Origin: Gavia stellata
Taxonomy: Eukaryota > Chordata > Aves > Gaviiformes > Gaviidae
Length of the DNA: 64,000 nucleotides
Assembly (NCBI RefSeq): GCF_030936135.1
Contig: NC_082602.1
Coordinates: 26,663,965-26,727,964 of the forward strand
Reading direction: 5' to 3'
The position numbers and the translations under genes were made by a program. The notes beneath the pieces were generated by a model. The model worked only from the letters and a program-made list of their open reading frames with translations. It had not been told where the DNA came from and made no database searches. This document shows, piece by piece, positions 41,201-56,440 of this stretch. Every line of letters begins with the position of its first letter. Within the stretch, counting starts at the first letter, position 1.

Positions 41201-44200
41201 CTACCAGCTACAAATAGGAGTGTAAATACTTGGTGCTAATGAGCTACAGCCAACAGCACATGGCTAACAGTCCTGGATCAGGTGGTTGATCCAGCCTGGC
41301 TCCTGCCAAGGTCACCGAGTCATTTCAGGACTACTTAGTGATGGGGTTTTGTTTCACTTTTCAACAATATACAATTATAGAAAGAGAGGTGCGTAAATCT
41401 GTCATTAACCTTCTTCTGACGGATTCCACCTCTTCCCTTGGCCTAGAAATCAGCATGGCCCAATAATTGCTGGCAGAAGAAGCTATGCTGGGAATAAACT
41501 AGGGCTAAGTGTGATGGTATACAAAGCATCTGTGAGAAGGGCATGAAAAGTAAAGCTGGCTAAGGAACTATAAGGGGAAGACATGACAGAGTCATCTCAG
41601 TGTAGGTCTTCTTACAGAGGGGTAGGTGTAGGGAAGAGAAAGGGCTGTCCTGGAACAGGGAAGTTGAGAAGCCCCTTGGTGTTCTAAATGGCTTTTTGTA
41701 CAACATGGAGCAATGAAGTTCTGATTCTTCAAAACATATTGTTATGAGTTGAGGCAGAGAAACTGAAGTTTACTAAAAGATTTTGCATAGCTTCTTTAAA
41801 AACAAACAAAATGAAAAATGAAAAAAAAACCAACCCACCAGTGTTAGACTCCGGCACATGCAACTGTACTGTGTTTTTCACAAAGTGGACTTGGAGGAGC
41901 CAGGTCCCTAGTTGACACTCCAACTTGAAACACAAACAGAAGGATAGATGGCAGAGAGATCCATCATGCTTGGAGGGAAACTGGATGGTCTTCTGACTTG
42001 CCACTGGAGTTGCATGTACCGGATGTGCTTGACACTGTGGCTGGCTCAGCTTATCTTTCCATTCTTGGTCCCCCATAACAAAGAGGCTTTGATTCTTTCC
42101 AAACTTGTCTCCACTAACTCTTTCCTTTTTTGTTCTCCTGTACCGAAGAGTGCTCTCTTCCCTGTTTATGGCTCTGTCTGTAGTAGCTTTCCACTCTGGA
42201 GAGTCATGAGTAGGGGCCCTTGGAGACCTTTGAGCCATTGTTCTCGTGTGTTGTGTTAAAATTGCCTGGGAGCCTTCCAGAATTTTGGTAGGCAGCCAGT
42301 TTTCACTGAAGAGAAGAATGACTTTCAGGATTTGCCACACTTCTGTGTTGTCTATGGGACATCATATGGGCTGTCTGTCTTTGATGAATGTGTTTGTTTT
42401 AATACATGACCTGTAAATGCAAGAGATGTTTCTTTGTCTGGGTTGGCTGGCATGTTGGAAATTAGTATTCTTACAGGGTTGTTTGTGGTTATTTTTGTGA
42501 TTTAAAGATATGAGTCAGTCTTGCTCTTTACCTACTGGTGATGATATCTGCTTGAGAGAACTAGTGAAAGAATAATAGAAAAGCAACTTGTCTTGTAATC
42601 AACTTGTCTTAAAACACCCAAGCCCTAGATTGAACAGAAACCTCAAAGCTACGAAAGCTTGTGTGAATGGGACTTACTTGTTGTCTCTTTGTATTGAAGC
42701 ATTTTGCTTGTAAATTGTTGGGTATAATAATTTCAGTGTTTAAATATGAAGCAACAACCCTTCTCATCAAGGAATTGTACTTTGAAGGGCAGAGTAAGTG
42801 TGATGCCCGTCAATCTGGGAACTGAAACCTGATTATTATTGAGGCCTCAAGAGTTACAAGTTAACGTGATTCTGCTGCAGTTACTAATTAACCAAGCAAG
42901 AGATTTGCTCCAGCTAAAGGAGCTGGGGCCAGAAGATGAGCACATACGTTTAGTACAAAAGATCTGTATAGTTTTGTTTTCGGTAATGCTTTCCGTTGGG
43001 ATTGCACCATTCTTTTGCTGGCAGTCCTAAGAGGATCTGCTCTTCAAATGAGAGCAGTGTTGTAACATTGCTCTCTGTAGGGTGAACCATGCCATCAACG
43101 CCGGGCTCCTACTTGCTCGAGGTTCTCTCCCTCAGCAAGTGTGAATGAAAGTTGGGTTTTTTTTATAGTCAGTTTTTTATGGTGGTATAATCTCTTACTG
43201 TGATATGATGGAGCCATCCATGACTGTTGATCTTTGTGGAGGTGAACAAGGCTTTATTTTCCCTGCTTGTCCATGGGTAATGAGGGCAACAAAATGCTGA
43301 CTCTGCCTTAGTTGGATACTCTGCTGCCAGCAAAAAATTTTAAGAAGGATCTTGCCATTTCTGGTTTCCTTCCAGTACTCCACCTCCTGCTTTCAGAAGA
43401 TTGTCCTGCCTGCCCTTTGCACTGGGGGGGTTCAAAGTACAGCCCTTAGCCGAAAGTGAGCCTGCAGGACCCCTTTCCATGCAACAGTTAAGTGAGGACA
43501 AGGATGATCAGTTGCCCACTTTTATTGCTTGTGAATTGCTTGTCAGCAATTTCTAGACTGCTACAAAAAAAGAAGAAAATCTGCTGGTGTCAACTTGTTC
43601 TTGATAAAAATTTACAATCTGGCATTGAAAGTAGGTGTGGCTGTGGGTTTTCGGCAAGCTGCAGGCTTAGTTCTTCTATCTAGCCTGGGACATCTTTCCA
43701 TTGGAAGCAAGTACAGCTCTTACAGTTACAATTCCCGTACGCAGCAAGTGCAGACAGGGGCCTTCAGTTGATATTACAGGCCATCTAGTAAGAGGCTTCA
43801 GTTAAATTTTGTACTAGTTAAGGTAGGCCTAAATTGTGAATTAGAGTTATTCAGTAGCTCTACCTTGAACTGCAAGGGAGATCACTAATTTTTTTTCTTC
43901 AAGGTGGATAAATTAGTGTGGTATGTTTTGCCATGTGGTTTTTTCCCCTGCTGTGTAACTGAGGTATGTGTACAGATAAAAATTTTTGACTTTCAGCTTT
44001 TATTTTAGTGTCTTGATGTAGTATGTGGGAGCAGGGTGGGGGGGGAAGCATCTCTCAAGATACCAGTTATATGAAGACTTGCTGCCTAGGTCTTGCTTTT
44101 CCTCCAGCAGAGGAGAGGAATAACGGATGTGTCATGGGAGGATGGGGAGGTGGTCCTGGGAGTAGCTCACTGTAAGGACTACATGATTGTAGCGGTATGG

Positions 44201-47200
44201 GATGTATGCCACATTTCAGATGAGATCTGGTCTTTGTTGCATGCTGGTTCCCTGCCCTCATGGGGAATAACTTTTATCTTCTTGTTGATATTCTAGGTTG
44301 CCTGGAGTCTTTTGGAGCGATTAGGCTTGAAAATGCTGATAACTCCACAGCTAAATTCAAGAACTTCACACTGCTCACTGGGAGTATTTTTTTCTTCTCT
44401 TAGTGTTGAAGAATTGCTTGTGCTATGTGAATGGGATTTCTCCCAGAGAAACCAAAATCCCAATCAAAATCATTGTCTGTTTCTCTCTTAATGAAAATCC
44501 TGTACAGTGGACTTTAGACTCAACATCAGCTACTAAAAGTTTGAGTGCTCATTTGCAAGAGAAATGAGAGACTTTCTTGTATCATATGTAGAGGAAAGCT
44601 TGCTTCTGTTCCTTCTATACTAGCATATTTGTGTCTTCCTGTGACCCTTACAGAGATCACAACATGCTTAAAGCTTTATTCCCTTTCCATATGATGGAGC
44701 CTGCCTCTCTATCATAATCAGGACTGACAGTTTTGTAGGCCTTTCTGTTCAGTTGACAAAGGCCCAGGGGGGATTACGATCACTAACGTGGAATTGCTTT
44801 GCCAGTAGCTTACTGGTTTAATCCAGCTTGTGTTGTATTGTCTGAAAGCTCCCAAGGAGAACCTGGAAATGGAGAAGTTGCACAGTTCACCCTGTAGGCA
44901 GTCTTGGTGGGGGGTGAAGCTTCCCAACGTGGGAATCCCCTGAGGTTAGAGCTTGAGGAAGGCAGCTGGGGCAGTGAAAAAACTTAATTACCTACATAAT
45001 GGATGCAGTCTCCAAGAACTACAGCAATCTGTTGCTCGATGCCAATTGTAGGGTTGAACCTGTGAGTGCAGTTGTAGTGTGTGCAGCCAATGTGCAAGCA
45101 AATACAGGAGCTTTCTTTTTTCCTGCTTTCTCCAATGCCCCTGGGGTTAAGGGTGGGGATGAAGGTTTCCCTGTACTCTGTGATGCACCACAGATGGGAA
45201 TCCCGATATCTCCTCCTCCTCTCTGTAGGGGCACACCTGCTGTGCATAGGATGAGAGGTCTACCAGGAGAGCTCTGATGTCAGTGGCTCTATTCTGTTGA
45301 TGGTTTTTTTTGCTTTCTAGAACAGCTGTTTTGAATTTTCCATTTTTTGCTGTAATCTTTGAACAAGCTTTCTTTTTTTTTGAGAGAGACACTGGGGAAG
45401 GGTGTGGGATGGAGGGAAGACACACATACATTTGAGTGTTGAGGGCATTTTCATTTCTGATTCCTGGCCTGAAAACTGGGTTTAAACTTGTTGCTTGCCT
45501 GCTGTTTGAACATGGTCCAGTGGTAAGAGGCTTTAATACGTTTCTTCTTTGCAAATCATCAACCTCACATCTTCCAGTAAAGGAAAGAATTTGGGAGTAT
45601 AGCTTCCAAGAGTAATAGCCCTCTCAGCCTCATGCAATGCACAGGCTCCAACCAAAAGTTCCAAGGAAAATACTCAGAAAGGGCGAAGCTGTCTAGCTGT
45701 ATCGCTGACGATTTTGCATTTAAACTATTGGGCTTTGCAGAGAGATCAGTATGCTCTTTTTCCAGATAGACATGCAGCCATCCTGGAACTAATAACTATG
45801 CTGGAATATCTTAATCCAAGCATAGAGTAGAGAAATTAACAAAATGTCTCTTATTTCCCAAGTTTATATTGATGATGCTCTGTAGTTTGCCATTTTTCCT
45901 GCTATCCAATTAATCTGTAGCTGAAAACATACTTGGAAGAATTGGAGGCTGCATCCAGGTACCCTGCTTTTTACTTGCATCTACCTCCTGATCAGTAGAA
46001 AGAGCTGAGTGCCCTGAAGTGCTTGAAAAGCTTAAAGGAGGATGCTGAGCAAAGAGCCACCAAGAGTAAGCTGGTAGGCTTGGGGACTTGGGTGGCATTT
46101 ATGCTGAGTCTGGGTCTGCATGTGTTTCCTCTGAAAAGCACTAAAATAGTGTCCTGCCAGTTTTTAGAAGAAGTTTCAACGTGAACATTCTTTCAGGAGG
46201 GAATGAAGTGTTTTACACTCAAGAGATTCTTTTAACAAATGGGGTTATCTTAACCATCCTCTCCAGCGCTGCAGTTAGTAGTTGTGACAAGGAATGAGTG
46301 TGTATTGTGATTAAACATGTACTCCCACAGCTAGAGGCAGCATGCAGTTTCTGGGAGTAAGAACTCTTGCTGTGGTAATGCTCATGAACAGTTCTCCTAA
46401 CAAAATGAATTCTCATATCTGAGTGTTTTCTGTGGCTTTGAGGATGAGTGGGATGTAAAAAAAAAAAAACCTGAAGATATGACTGGATGCAAAAGTTCTT
46501 GCAGATAGGAACAGATTATTTTTTTAACCTCATAAAACTGACTTTAAAGCATACAGGAGATTTAATTTTCCTATTCCTGTTTGTTTCCTCCAAAATGGAA
46601 AAATGACCCAAGGAAATCAAGGGCGTAACTGCTTCAAGTGAGTTGAGAGTTGGGCAAGGATAAAGTGGAGTGTTTGATCTTTTTGGACAGCACTAGAAAA
46701 TCCAAGTTGCATATAGACAGTGATACCTTCTCCTTGTGCTTCAGTTGCTTTGCTCTAGAATGAGGACTAATTTTTGTCCCCTTCCCTTGTATCAGCTGAA
46801 TGGTTTTGTGGGAGACAGTATGTTTCAGCTTTTCTCCTGTAATTTAATGTATATAATAGGAGTTTGGTTTAATCTTCATGTAATAGCTTTCTTGCATGAT
46901 GATTGCAACTTTCTTTAGCCTGACAGTCCCTCCAATGACTCAGATTTTGTTTCTCTTGCCCTAAGGTCCTTGGCTGTCAGTGTCTTTATTTAGTGTTTTC
47001 ACTCTCCTTTCTGCAGATCAATATGTAGTTCTCCTGGCACTGTTTGTTGGCAGGTGAGGAAAATCAGAGAGACTAGGAGACAGTAGCAACAGATGAGATG
47101 AGGCCATCTACTAAACAAGTGTGTGGAGACACAGTTAAGGTGAATGCCCTGATGGTTAATACTTTGTTCTGTGTAGCTTTATGGGTACTGTATGGCTGCT

Positions 47201-50200
47201 GTAAAGTTCATTGTCGGGTGCTTTCTAACCTCTTACTGACACAGGGCTTTTAATCTGTTGTTCTTTCCTTACTGTGTCAGAGGTGCCATTTATCCTTTTA
47301 TCCTATGCTGCTTGTCTTTTGTTTTCAGACAGTTTTAAAGTAATGTCCAGTTTAGGACTGATTATGTACTAAATATTTTTCTGTTTTGCTGGGCTGAAAA
47401 CCTAGTAGGCAAGTCTTTAAGTGGCATGTCTGTTACTGATTAAATTCTCAGTCTTGAGGGATATGCAAGTAGCTGTCCTTTTTTCTTGTCGGTGACGAGG
47501 TGGTAACCACAGTATGATTAAAAACCTTGGCTTCCTCTTGAGCCCTATTCCTGGTGCAGCTGGAAAGTTGTTTTTGCACCATGGACAGGTTAGTTACACC
47601 AGAGGCTAACACAACAGTGTTCCTTATTGCCATCCATTCCAAGGAATCTTGAGCAAACTGGGTAAGCGAGATACAGTGACATAGATCCAAATCTGTTCTC
47701 ACTGCTGGTGAAGTTTGGGTTGAAAAGGATGGCTTAGTTGGGCTTTTCCCCTTATTCTGTGTGTGATGTGATATGGGGAAATAGCAGCCCACCAACACGC
47801 TATTTGTCAACAGTTAAGGGTGTGTGCAAGATCTGTCCTTACGATAGTCCAGCCCTGTTCTAGGGTGGTGCAGGCTACGTCCTCGGTATGCCACTCACTC
47901 TGTCCTGCTTTTTCTGAGTGTATTGGCGGACACTGGATTCTGCTGCTGCTCTGATGGTTGTGTTGGGCCCATGTGCATGTTAGGGTCTAGGCTGGACTTG
48001 CCTCCATGACACAGAATTGAAAGAACCTGTGTCCTGTTGATACCATTATCACTATGTGTCTTCATGCTTCCGTTAATGACTGTCTGATTAAAGTGTCTGT
48101 TATTGCAGGAGCTCAGTGTTGGACTCGTAATCAAGGGCACCATTGTGTTGTGCTAGCATGAACAGTTTTGCTGCGGTTGTGATCATATTGATCTGTCTAT
48201 CTCCATCCTGATTCTTCATTGTTTTCCTTGACACAGGAGGTAGGACAGGATGGAGGAGCTGAGAATTTTGCTGCTTGTCCAATTCAGAAAATGGATGTGA
48301 CTGCAACAGTGAGGACGTGATCCATTTTTTCATCCCTCTCCTGGGAGTTAGGCTTGTGCAGGGGAGGGATGGACAGGGACTAGTTCATCCTTCTAGTTCA
48401 CCTAGAGGTGAGTGAATGGTGTCCTTCAGTAAAGTGTGAATTCAGGAATCTCATTGGAAAAGTTGCTACCAGAAGTGACAGAGATAGATTTCTAGTTTCA
48501 GATAAAATTACTTTTCCTTAGTTTTTAATCCCTTTGTGTTGGAACAGGGAGACCAGGGAGTGATGGTAGGACTAGGTAGGGCAGCCTTTGAAGGCCAGGC
48601 AAGGAAGAGATGGGAGTGTTGCAACCTTTGAGTTGTTAACCTTTTGAAGTCGCAGGGGGTAGATGTCTCATTACCCTTGCCCCAACGCATGCACATTTTT
48701 ACCTGTGACATAGCAAGCAAATTGCCTTCTGTCTCAGAGATGGTGAAGGGTTGTTAAACCTGTTTGGCTTCGAGGCAGTCATTCTGGGGATTCTCTTTAT
48801 CTGCATGCATGAGGGTCAGGACGCCTGCAGAAGCCACCCTCCTCTTCCCATGTCTGATGTCTGCTCTCCCATCCTCCAGGGTCGGGTAAGGGAGCTGCAA
48901 TGCTTGTGGGGAAATCTGCAGCCACAATTGAACAAGCCAGTGACTTCTCACAATAGGGAGGGTGCTTGAGTACAATGTTTGAAGATCTTAATAGAGAAAT
49001 TGAATGTTAAACTAGGTTTGCAGTTTGATTTAAAATTTGATACTAAATTCGTGAAGCCAATTGTCATGTGTTTCTTATTTTCCCTATCAGAATAAGCTGT
49101 TTTTAACATAAGTGACTGACTGCATTAGTGTCTGTCAAAGTGCTGACTTCAGCATGAAGGAACAGTTTATCTGCATCATGTGCACATAGATGCATCTTGG
49201 CATTGATCATGTTTCTTGGTATATAGGACGGCTGTAGCAGGTGACAGTAATACTGAACAAAACTATGAGCATTTCTGTTTGCTTCTATCTTTTTTTTCTT
49301 TTCTTCCAGCTATTGAAAACTCCTGTGAGATTGCTGAGACAAGCCTGGGTATGGGGGTGGTCAAGGAGAATCCAGAAGCTCTGGAAGGAGAGGGAAAGTG
49401 AGAGAACTGCAGTTGTTCAGTGCATGGTAGAAGGTTAAAGCATAAAATACAGAAAATGAAAACTATCATAGAAGAATAGGGAAAAAAAGTAGAAAGAGTA
49501 AAACCTACTGATGAGAATAATCACTGAAGTATATGACCCCCATCTGCTGCTCTTGTCACAGCTAACACACTCCTGACTTGCTGTTTGTGCTCACCTGTGT
49601 TCTTGGTGTGTCTCAGTGATCCATTTAATGTTACTAAAACAGGTGCCACATAGACACAGGCAAATAAGCTTTCTTCTTACTGTTCCACCAAAGGATATGA
49701 CTCATTGCTGAAGTGATGGTTCATTTAGCAGAGCAGTTAAAATAAAAGTATGGAAATTGTCCGGGTTTCCAGGGATAAATATTTCCTTGGATATTTTTTT
49801 GCTATGGACACAGCAAGGAAACTTTTGACTGTGGACACTGGTCTATTAGGAATTGACGTGTAGTCATAAGTTTAATTTATGTGAGCCTCATAACTGCTTG
49901 GTAATGGCAGTTGAGCTAGGTTTGAATCTATAGAAGGTTATTGACTTGATCTTTTAATCTGTCAGCTCATTCTTCACTCCTGTTTTCTGTTTGGATGTTG
50001 TAGTTTTGAGATGTTTTTGGAGAGGGTACTGGGAAAACTTGCAAACATTTTTCAAACAGAAGATGGTTTGTCTTCATGGCTGGGAGGGTTCGTTTGGACA
50101 CTTGCTCTGAATTTTTTTTTTGTTTGGAAAACTGAAGTTCTTAGAAGTCTGATGGCTTTGGCTTTCTTTGTTCGTTCTTCTGTCTCAGACATTTGTATCA

Positions 50201-53200
50201 GCTCTCTCACGAAGCTCTTTATCTTATTTGGCTTTTCTGTGGATGCCTGGAGGCCTTGGCTCACATTCTCAAGAGTGTCCACTGGTTCAAGAAGCCATCG
50301 CTGCTATCAAATTACCTTGACAGCTGTTGTCCCATTTCATATTTGCCATCCCCTCCCCTGGCTCCCTTGTGATTTTTGGCAGAAGCTGTGGCTATTGAGC
50401 AATAAAACTTGGATCTGAGAATCCTGTTGCTGGTGGGAAAATGAGATGAGAGCATACTAGTTAATGCCTTGCAACTTGACTTCTTGCTGATGTATAATCA
50501 GTAGCATCTTTATTTAAAAACAAAACCTACCACTAGCTACTCTGTTTGTGGATTGAGTGAATAGTTCATTTACTGTTCATCTGGAGTTGTGCGATAGGTG
50601 CTGGTCTCTTAAAATAGCACACTGTATATACCAAGATGTATATGACCAGACAAGCTCTTGATTAGGAGTCCTTGACAAATGCCTGTGCATAAGGACTGCA
50701 AAACAGCTAGGATGCTTGTGTTGATGAAAGTAATCCATAAGAGCACGACTGACTTTGTCTTTATGTTAGTTTTATTGACGATCCTGCCTCTGCGTAAACT
50801 GGAACAGAGCTCCTGTAGTACTATTTAGTAGACATTAAAGATGACCCTAGAAGAAGCAATTGGTCTTGCCTAGATTTGAATTAACAAAATGTAGAGATAG
50901 CATTTGGGGGCTCTTCTTTTGTGTGTGTTTGGGGATTTCATTGCCATTCTTTTAAGTGCAGCCATAAGCCACTTCTGACAAATGACAGAAATGGTGATGA
51001 TCTTGGGACCAACCATCATAAAAGAGCTGCCATCTCTGTAAACCTCTCCTTTTAAGATGTTTTGTGTTTCCTTTGTCAGTTGTTTGAGAAGTTGGCTGAA
51101 GCATGGCATGCTTTAATCTCTACTGATCATTCCTCTTGTCCCTGTTGGAACATGTCAGCAACTAAATTTTGTGTAACATACTGGAAAAATTACGAAGGAA
51201 GGAAGGAACAGATCTTAACTGGAAAGATGACTGTCAGAAAACAATTAATGTATCCAGAACACTCAGTTCAGAGGAACACATATAGGAAGAGCACATAAAG
51301 AAATTATTTTGCTTCCAATGTATATGATTTACTAGCTGATAACATCAGTGTGAAGTGTAAAGCTTGTAAAAGTCTGGATCAGACCAGCCTTAATGCATGT
51401 CTTACAGCTCCTAAATTACTGTGCCAAAGGGGGAAGACTAGACTCCTACTGAAACACGTGCTGTGACTGTTTTGTATGTGTCTGCGGAGAGGGTATTTTA
51501 AGCGTTTGGTGAATAGTTCTGGTGTGTGTGGAGTGAAATCGTGACTTCAGTCAGTGGCTGTAAATTTGAGGGCTGGCTCCTTGGGGCTCCATCCTGGTAG
51601 GAGCCGGTGGATTGTGGCACATCATGTGGTCTCAGGTATTGCAGAGTCCTCCTGGGTTGTGCTGAAGAAGAGCCGGGGATGTAGTGAGACCAGCTGTGAA
51701 GTCAAGGGGGGAAAACTGAGAAAGCATAGGGTCAAAGAAGATGTCCTCTGACTTTGGAAAAATCACAGTTATGTCAACATTACCCCCCAGAAGAGAGATA
51801 GAAGTAAAATAGAGAATGGATTATATCTAGGTGAAAAATCTGTGAAGTGTCGCTCCCCTAGCTGTAATGTTTAGGTTGCAGAGTGGGATGCACAGATTTT
51901 CTGTTGATGTGTGGGGAGATAACTTTCTACTGACTTTTCTTACCCCCCCCAAAGGAAAACAAAAACCACTCATAAGGCCTCAATTTGGTGTACAACTCAA
52001 TTAAAGCATTTTTTTTAAGAACAAAAAGTGGCAATTTATCCTCCCTGCCCCACATCCCTTGCTATCCTGGCATTTAACATGGGTTTAAACAAGGTGCTCC
52101 TTGGTCTGGTCTCTCCATGGAGATCGGAGAAAGTGCTGGAAGGCTTGAGCTTCCTGCGATCCCTGGCACGTCTTCCGTTACGCAGCTACGGTTATTGTAG
52201 CAGTAGGGGACTTGTTAGTTTTCCAACTGCAGTTCCCAGCGAACGTGTCCGCTCTGTGGTGTAGACTCCTGCATGTTCGGTGTTAAAATAGTTCTATAGC
52301 TTTCAGGCATCTTGCATTTCAAATATGGGTGGAGAAACAAGTGTTGGCCTTTAAGGCAGGGGTTTCAAAGCTTTTTGATATCAAAGGCCATGTTGACAAC
52401 TTGGCAAGCGCTTGTGGGCCCAAGTCTGTTAGATCTTTAGGATAGGAGCTGACTTGCTGCAGGCGTTGGAAAGGATGTTTTGCATTGTTTAAATGTATTG
52501 TCAGGTGTGTTATGCCCCTTCTTTGCAATGTGGCTGCTGAAATGTCTCCTCCTTTCATGCTAGGCTTGGCTCACTTTCCCGTCAGCCAGAGAAGGGGTTA
52601 ACTTGCTTTTACAGTCCGCTCCAGCTAGTATCTTGCTGTCCAGTCTCTTCTGCTTGAACCCGCTTTTGTGGGGAATCCCAGCCCCTGAGCCCTCTGCTGC
52701 AGTGGCTGGGGAGGGTGGAAGGGAGCTGTTGGGGAACATGTTAAGCTCGGCTGGCCAGTTGCAGGGTGGGAGGAAGCATCTCAGCTGGGAGTCATTCCTA
52801 GCCCTCTCCCAGGTGTGGGAAGCAGGTAGGGTTCTGCAAACCTAGGAAAGCAGCCGGTTCTGGCAGGGCAGAGCTTGTCTATCCTGGTCAAGGTCTCAGA
52901 GGTCTTACCAGGTTACTTGCTTGTTGACTGTTTGAAATACCAGCATGTGTCGCTTCTGCTCTGCTCTTGCACTTTCTAGCCTTGCTGAACTGCCACTCTG
53001 CCTTCTTGCATTGGGTGCATTAGCTTCATTGGTTTGTGGTGGTGTCTGAGCATCTTTGGATGATAGCTGAACATCTTACCAGTACTTAATGAACTATGCT
53101 TACATCTATAGAAGGTTTATTTTCATTTCCTACGTGAGGCAAGTGAAGTGCAGAGGTCAGTGCTACAACACAGTGCAGAAGGATAAATGCAATACACAGA

Positions 53201-56144
53201 GATGTACCAAAATGTTTCTTAACATCAGCCCTGTTCCAACCCGTGTAGCTATGACAGTGTGAAGTACAACCAGGCTAATTATTTGAGTCCTCGTCTGGCT
53301 CATGGATAGAGCTTGTGTCTCCCATTGAGCTCTGGCTGCACCGCTGGCTTGCTTGCTGGAAGGAGCAAAGCTGGCACCGATGTTTCAGCTCTTAAATGCA
53401 GTCACAGGTTTTGGTCTGAGGTGGAAGCGTACTGTAAGAGCTACATTGTTTTGTGTGGAAGACTAAACAACAAAGCTGTAGCAGTGTGGAGGAGAAGCCA
53501 GTTCTCCTAACCGTAGTCATGTGCTTTCACCACAAAGCCCCTGTTTCTTCTTTTACTTAACTGAAGAATTCCATTAGATCAAAAGCTAGTTAAGGAAAAT
53601 AGAGCCCCATGTGGTCCTGTGTGGTTACTTAGGCAAGTGCTATTTTTAGGAATCCCAATTGAGTAAGCCCTGGCTCTTGCTGCTGTTAAAATCCATGGAA
53701 GCAAAATTAAAACTTCTACCTTCATCTCAGCTGCATGTAGGCCACTTGGCTCTAGCCATCTGGGTTTTTCTTCTCACTTTGTCTCCCCCAGCTCATTCCC
53801 TGCCTTGCGGGGATTTTTGCCTTTCCAAGTGAGAGTTAATCAGTTCCTTGGGCGTGGGAGACTTGGAATAAAGCAGGTAGGAAGTAACGAGTTGTTCCTG
53901 TTCTGCACCTCTGAGGATCGTTATCAGAGTTGTTAATGAGCTCTTGCCCTCCAGTCCTAGGGTTCTGCCTAACTCTGCTCAACTGCTTCTCTTCACTTTA
54001 GCTTCTGTGGCCCAGTTTCATTGATCTGTAGAAGATGCTTCTTGCCCGCTTCTCCTGCTACCAAGAGCAGTGAGCCAAGGTTTGCAAAATGTGACTTGTT
54101 TGCAGCTCTTTCTCCTTGGTGCTGCTGAAGAAAACTTCTTGCTCACAAAGTTTTGTATACAGACCTGCTTGACCTGCCTTGTAGGAGCGTTTGGGGGGGG
54201 GCGGGGGGTGAGGATAGAAGTAAGACAGTTTGGGCTTGAATTAATATAAGAATCCAGTTCATTTTCTGGAAACAGTTTCCTGATGGTGACCAGATTCCTC
54301 TCTGCAACTTCATACCCTGGCTTGCAACATGTAGAGATTTCGTTGGTTGTTTTTGTGAGTATTTTGCTCTGAATCTGAGCAGAAAAGCAGCAGAGGGGTA
54401 AGGTGGAGGGCATAGCAGGAAAAACAAGAGGCTACAGCCTGAAAAAGCTTTGGGAGTGTGGCTCCAGAGAAAGCCTCCTGAACCTTTTTGAGCTGGCTGA
54501 AAAGGCTGAGAACCGCAAGTGGTACGTTGTTCTGATTCATACTGTTTGTACAAATTTCTTTTCCATAACTTTTTATTAAAAAGAAGATATTGTGAGGAAA
54601 TCACTCTCTCAGTTCTAAGTAGAATAACAAATTTGTAAGGGCCTGGAGGTTTAGCCAAAGGACTTGGTTCAGAAGTGAGGGCGAACAGCATTTTGAATCT
54701 GAAGACCCTCTGTTGACTCATAATTTTCTTCAGGTTGTATGATCTCTGCTTGAAGAACCCTTTGTCTAAAAAGAACAACAGCAACAAAAAAACCCCAGCT
54801 TCTGAAATCTTGTCAAGGCTAAAATTCGCTGCATTATTGGGCTGTGTGGAGAAGGCATGGCAACATTCTGTGAAATATTTGAGGTTCTTTTAAATGCAGA
54901 GCAAATGACCTTTTAATAAAGTTTGGTTGGCATTAGCTACTTGCTAATGTTTCATGTCTGGCTGAGGTAATGTGAAATTAGTCAGGGATGACATTTGTCT
55001 GTGATGGTGTGAATGCAGTTAGATAGGCAAAGCTTTCATAATGTTTCACTTTTCTCCATTTAGAGATCTGGCTTGAGCTTGGCCAGCAAAGGAGTGGTAT
55101 TACACAAATTGCATGTCCCCTCAGACTTTGTGAGCCCTAGCTAGGAGTGACGTGTAGAGAAGCCACAGGTGAATTGTACCAAAGCAATGCCCTAAAACAA
55201 CATTAGGAAGGCATTAGCCTTGGGACAGTTGTGGATCGAAACATCCTTGACTGTGCTTAGAATAGTGCACGCACACTTCTACACTGCTGCATCCTCAGTA
55301 GTAGGGATATGATTGTGTCAATGTACAAGGCTCAGGGATATTTAAAAGGTATAGAATGATCTCTTGGCTAAATGATTTCTCTTCCACATATGCATGTAGT
55401 CAGTTCTTCTCTCTCTTCTTCTCTTTCTTCTGAGTATTTGTTCACAGACCCCAGAAAAGATATGGTTACTCTTCCTCAGGGCTAGAATAATTTTCTATCT
55501 GGACAATTTGGCGGCTTTATGGCTTCCTATCACAGAATGCAAGCCCAAATAAATAATCCCAAATTCTTTGGAAAAGTGTGGAATAGATAAGACTTAACTG
55601 CCCTTCACAGGGACTGGGGATCAGAAACAGCATCAGTATGTGAACTGCTGCAAAGATCAACTGTACAAAGCTATAGCACTGGGAGCCAGGAATTTTCATC
55701 ATAAAACATTGACCACTTTCCTTGTGGAAAAGGAAATTGAGGTAGTATGTTGTTACTGCAGAATCTCCTTGCTACAGTTTAACTGAAGAACAGGCCACTG
55801 TCAAGCCACAGAATGGAATTAGAGGGATGTAATGTCCCACGGTGACAACCACTGAACTGACTGGCGAGATGTGAAATCACATAAACTGAACAAGAATAAC
55901 ATTTCTAGATAGTGTCCTTGTAACTGGAGGAGAAAAATATACATTGTGATGTTTTCAGTCTGTCAAACAAACTAGTTCTGTAAATGTGCTTTTTTCTTTT
56001 TTTTTCCCCCCCCAAACCTCACACTTTCTGGGTGGCTGCAGTAAGCGACTTTGCTAGCTAGCCTGCAAGTCAGCTTCTTCTGTTTTGGTTTGGGGTTTTT
56101 TTTTACCCTAAAAATGTTGTTTTCCTAATGGTATTTGCCAGTGG

Positions 56145-56159
56145 TTTTTTTTTTTTTTT
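56145..56159. repeat. T15 homopolymer
   Basis: Fifteen consecutive T residues in CNNM2 intron 1. Confidence 0.85.
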
Positions 56160-56397
56160 AAATTATTCTTTGATATGCCAAAAATATGTTTTGTGTGTCA
56201 GCCTTGGGTGTGGTTTTCACCTTGAAGTCCTATTTGGGATATAGAATGGCCTAGGCATTGCTTGTCTTAACTTTTAAGAAAGATACTATTTTTAAGGTAG
56301 ATGCTTTTCAGGAGAAAAGTGAGAACTGCATTTTTTGAGCAGTTAAATCCCAGTGGTGTTTTTAATTGTTTTCTTCTGGCAGAAGTTTTTTCGGGGG

Positions 56398-56440
56398 AAA
56401 AAAAAAAAAAAACCAAAAAAAACCAAAAAACCAAAAACCC
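56398..56440. repeat. A-rich tract with CC spacers
   Basis: Fifteen A residues followed by runs of eight, six and five A separated by CC. It could be a decayed poly(A) tail of a retroposed sequence, but the bases to its left show no recognisable element. Confidence 0.8.

Noticed and set aside
56398-56440. A-rich tract as the tail of a SINE or processed pseudogene
   Set aside because: No recognisable body or flanking duplication was found on either side, so it is listed only as low-complexity sequence.
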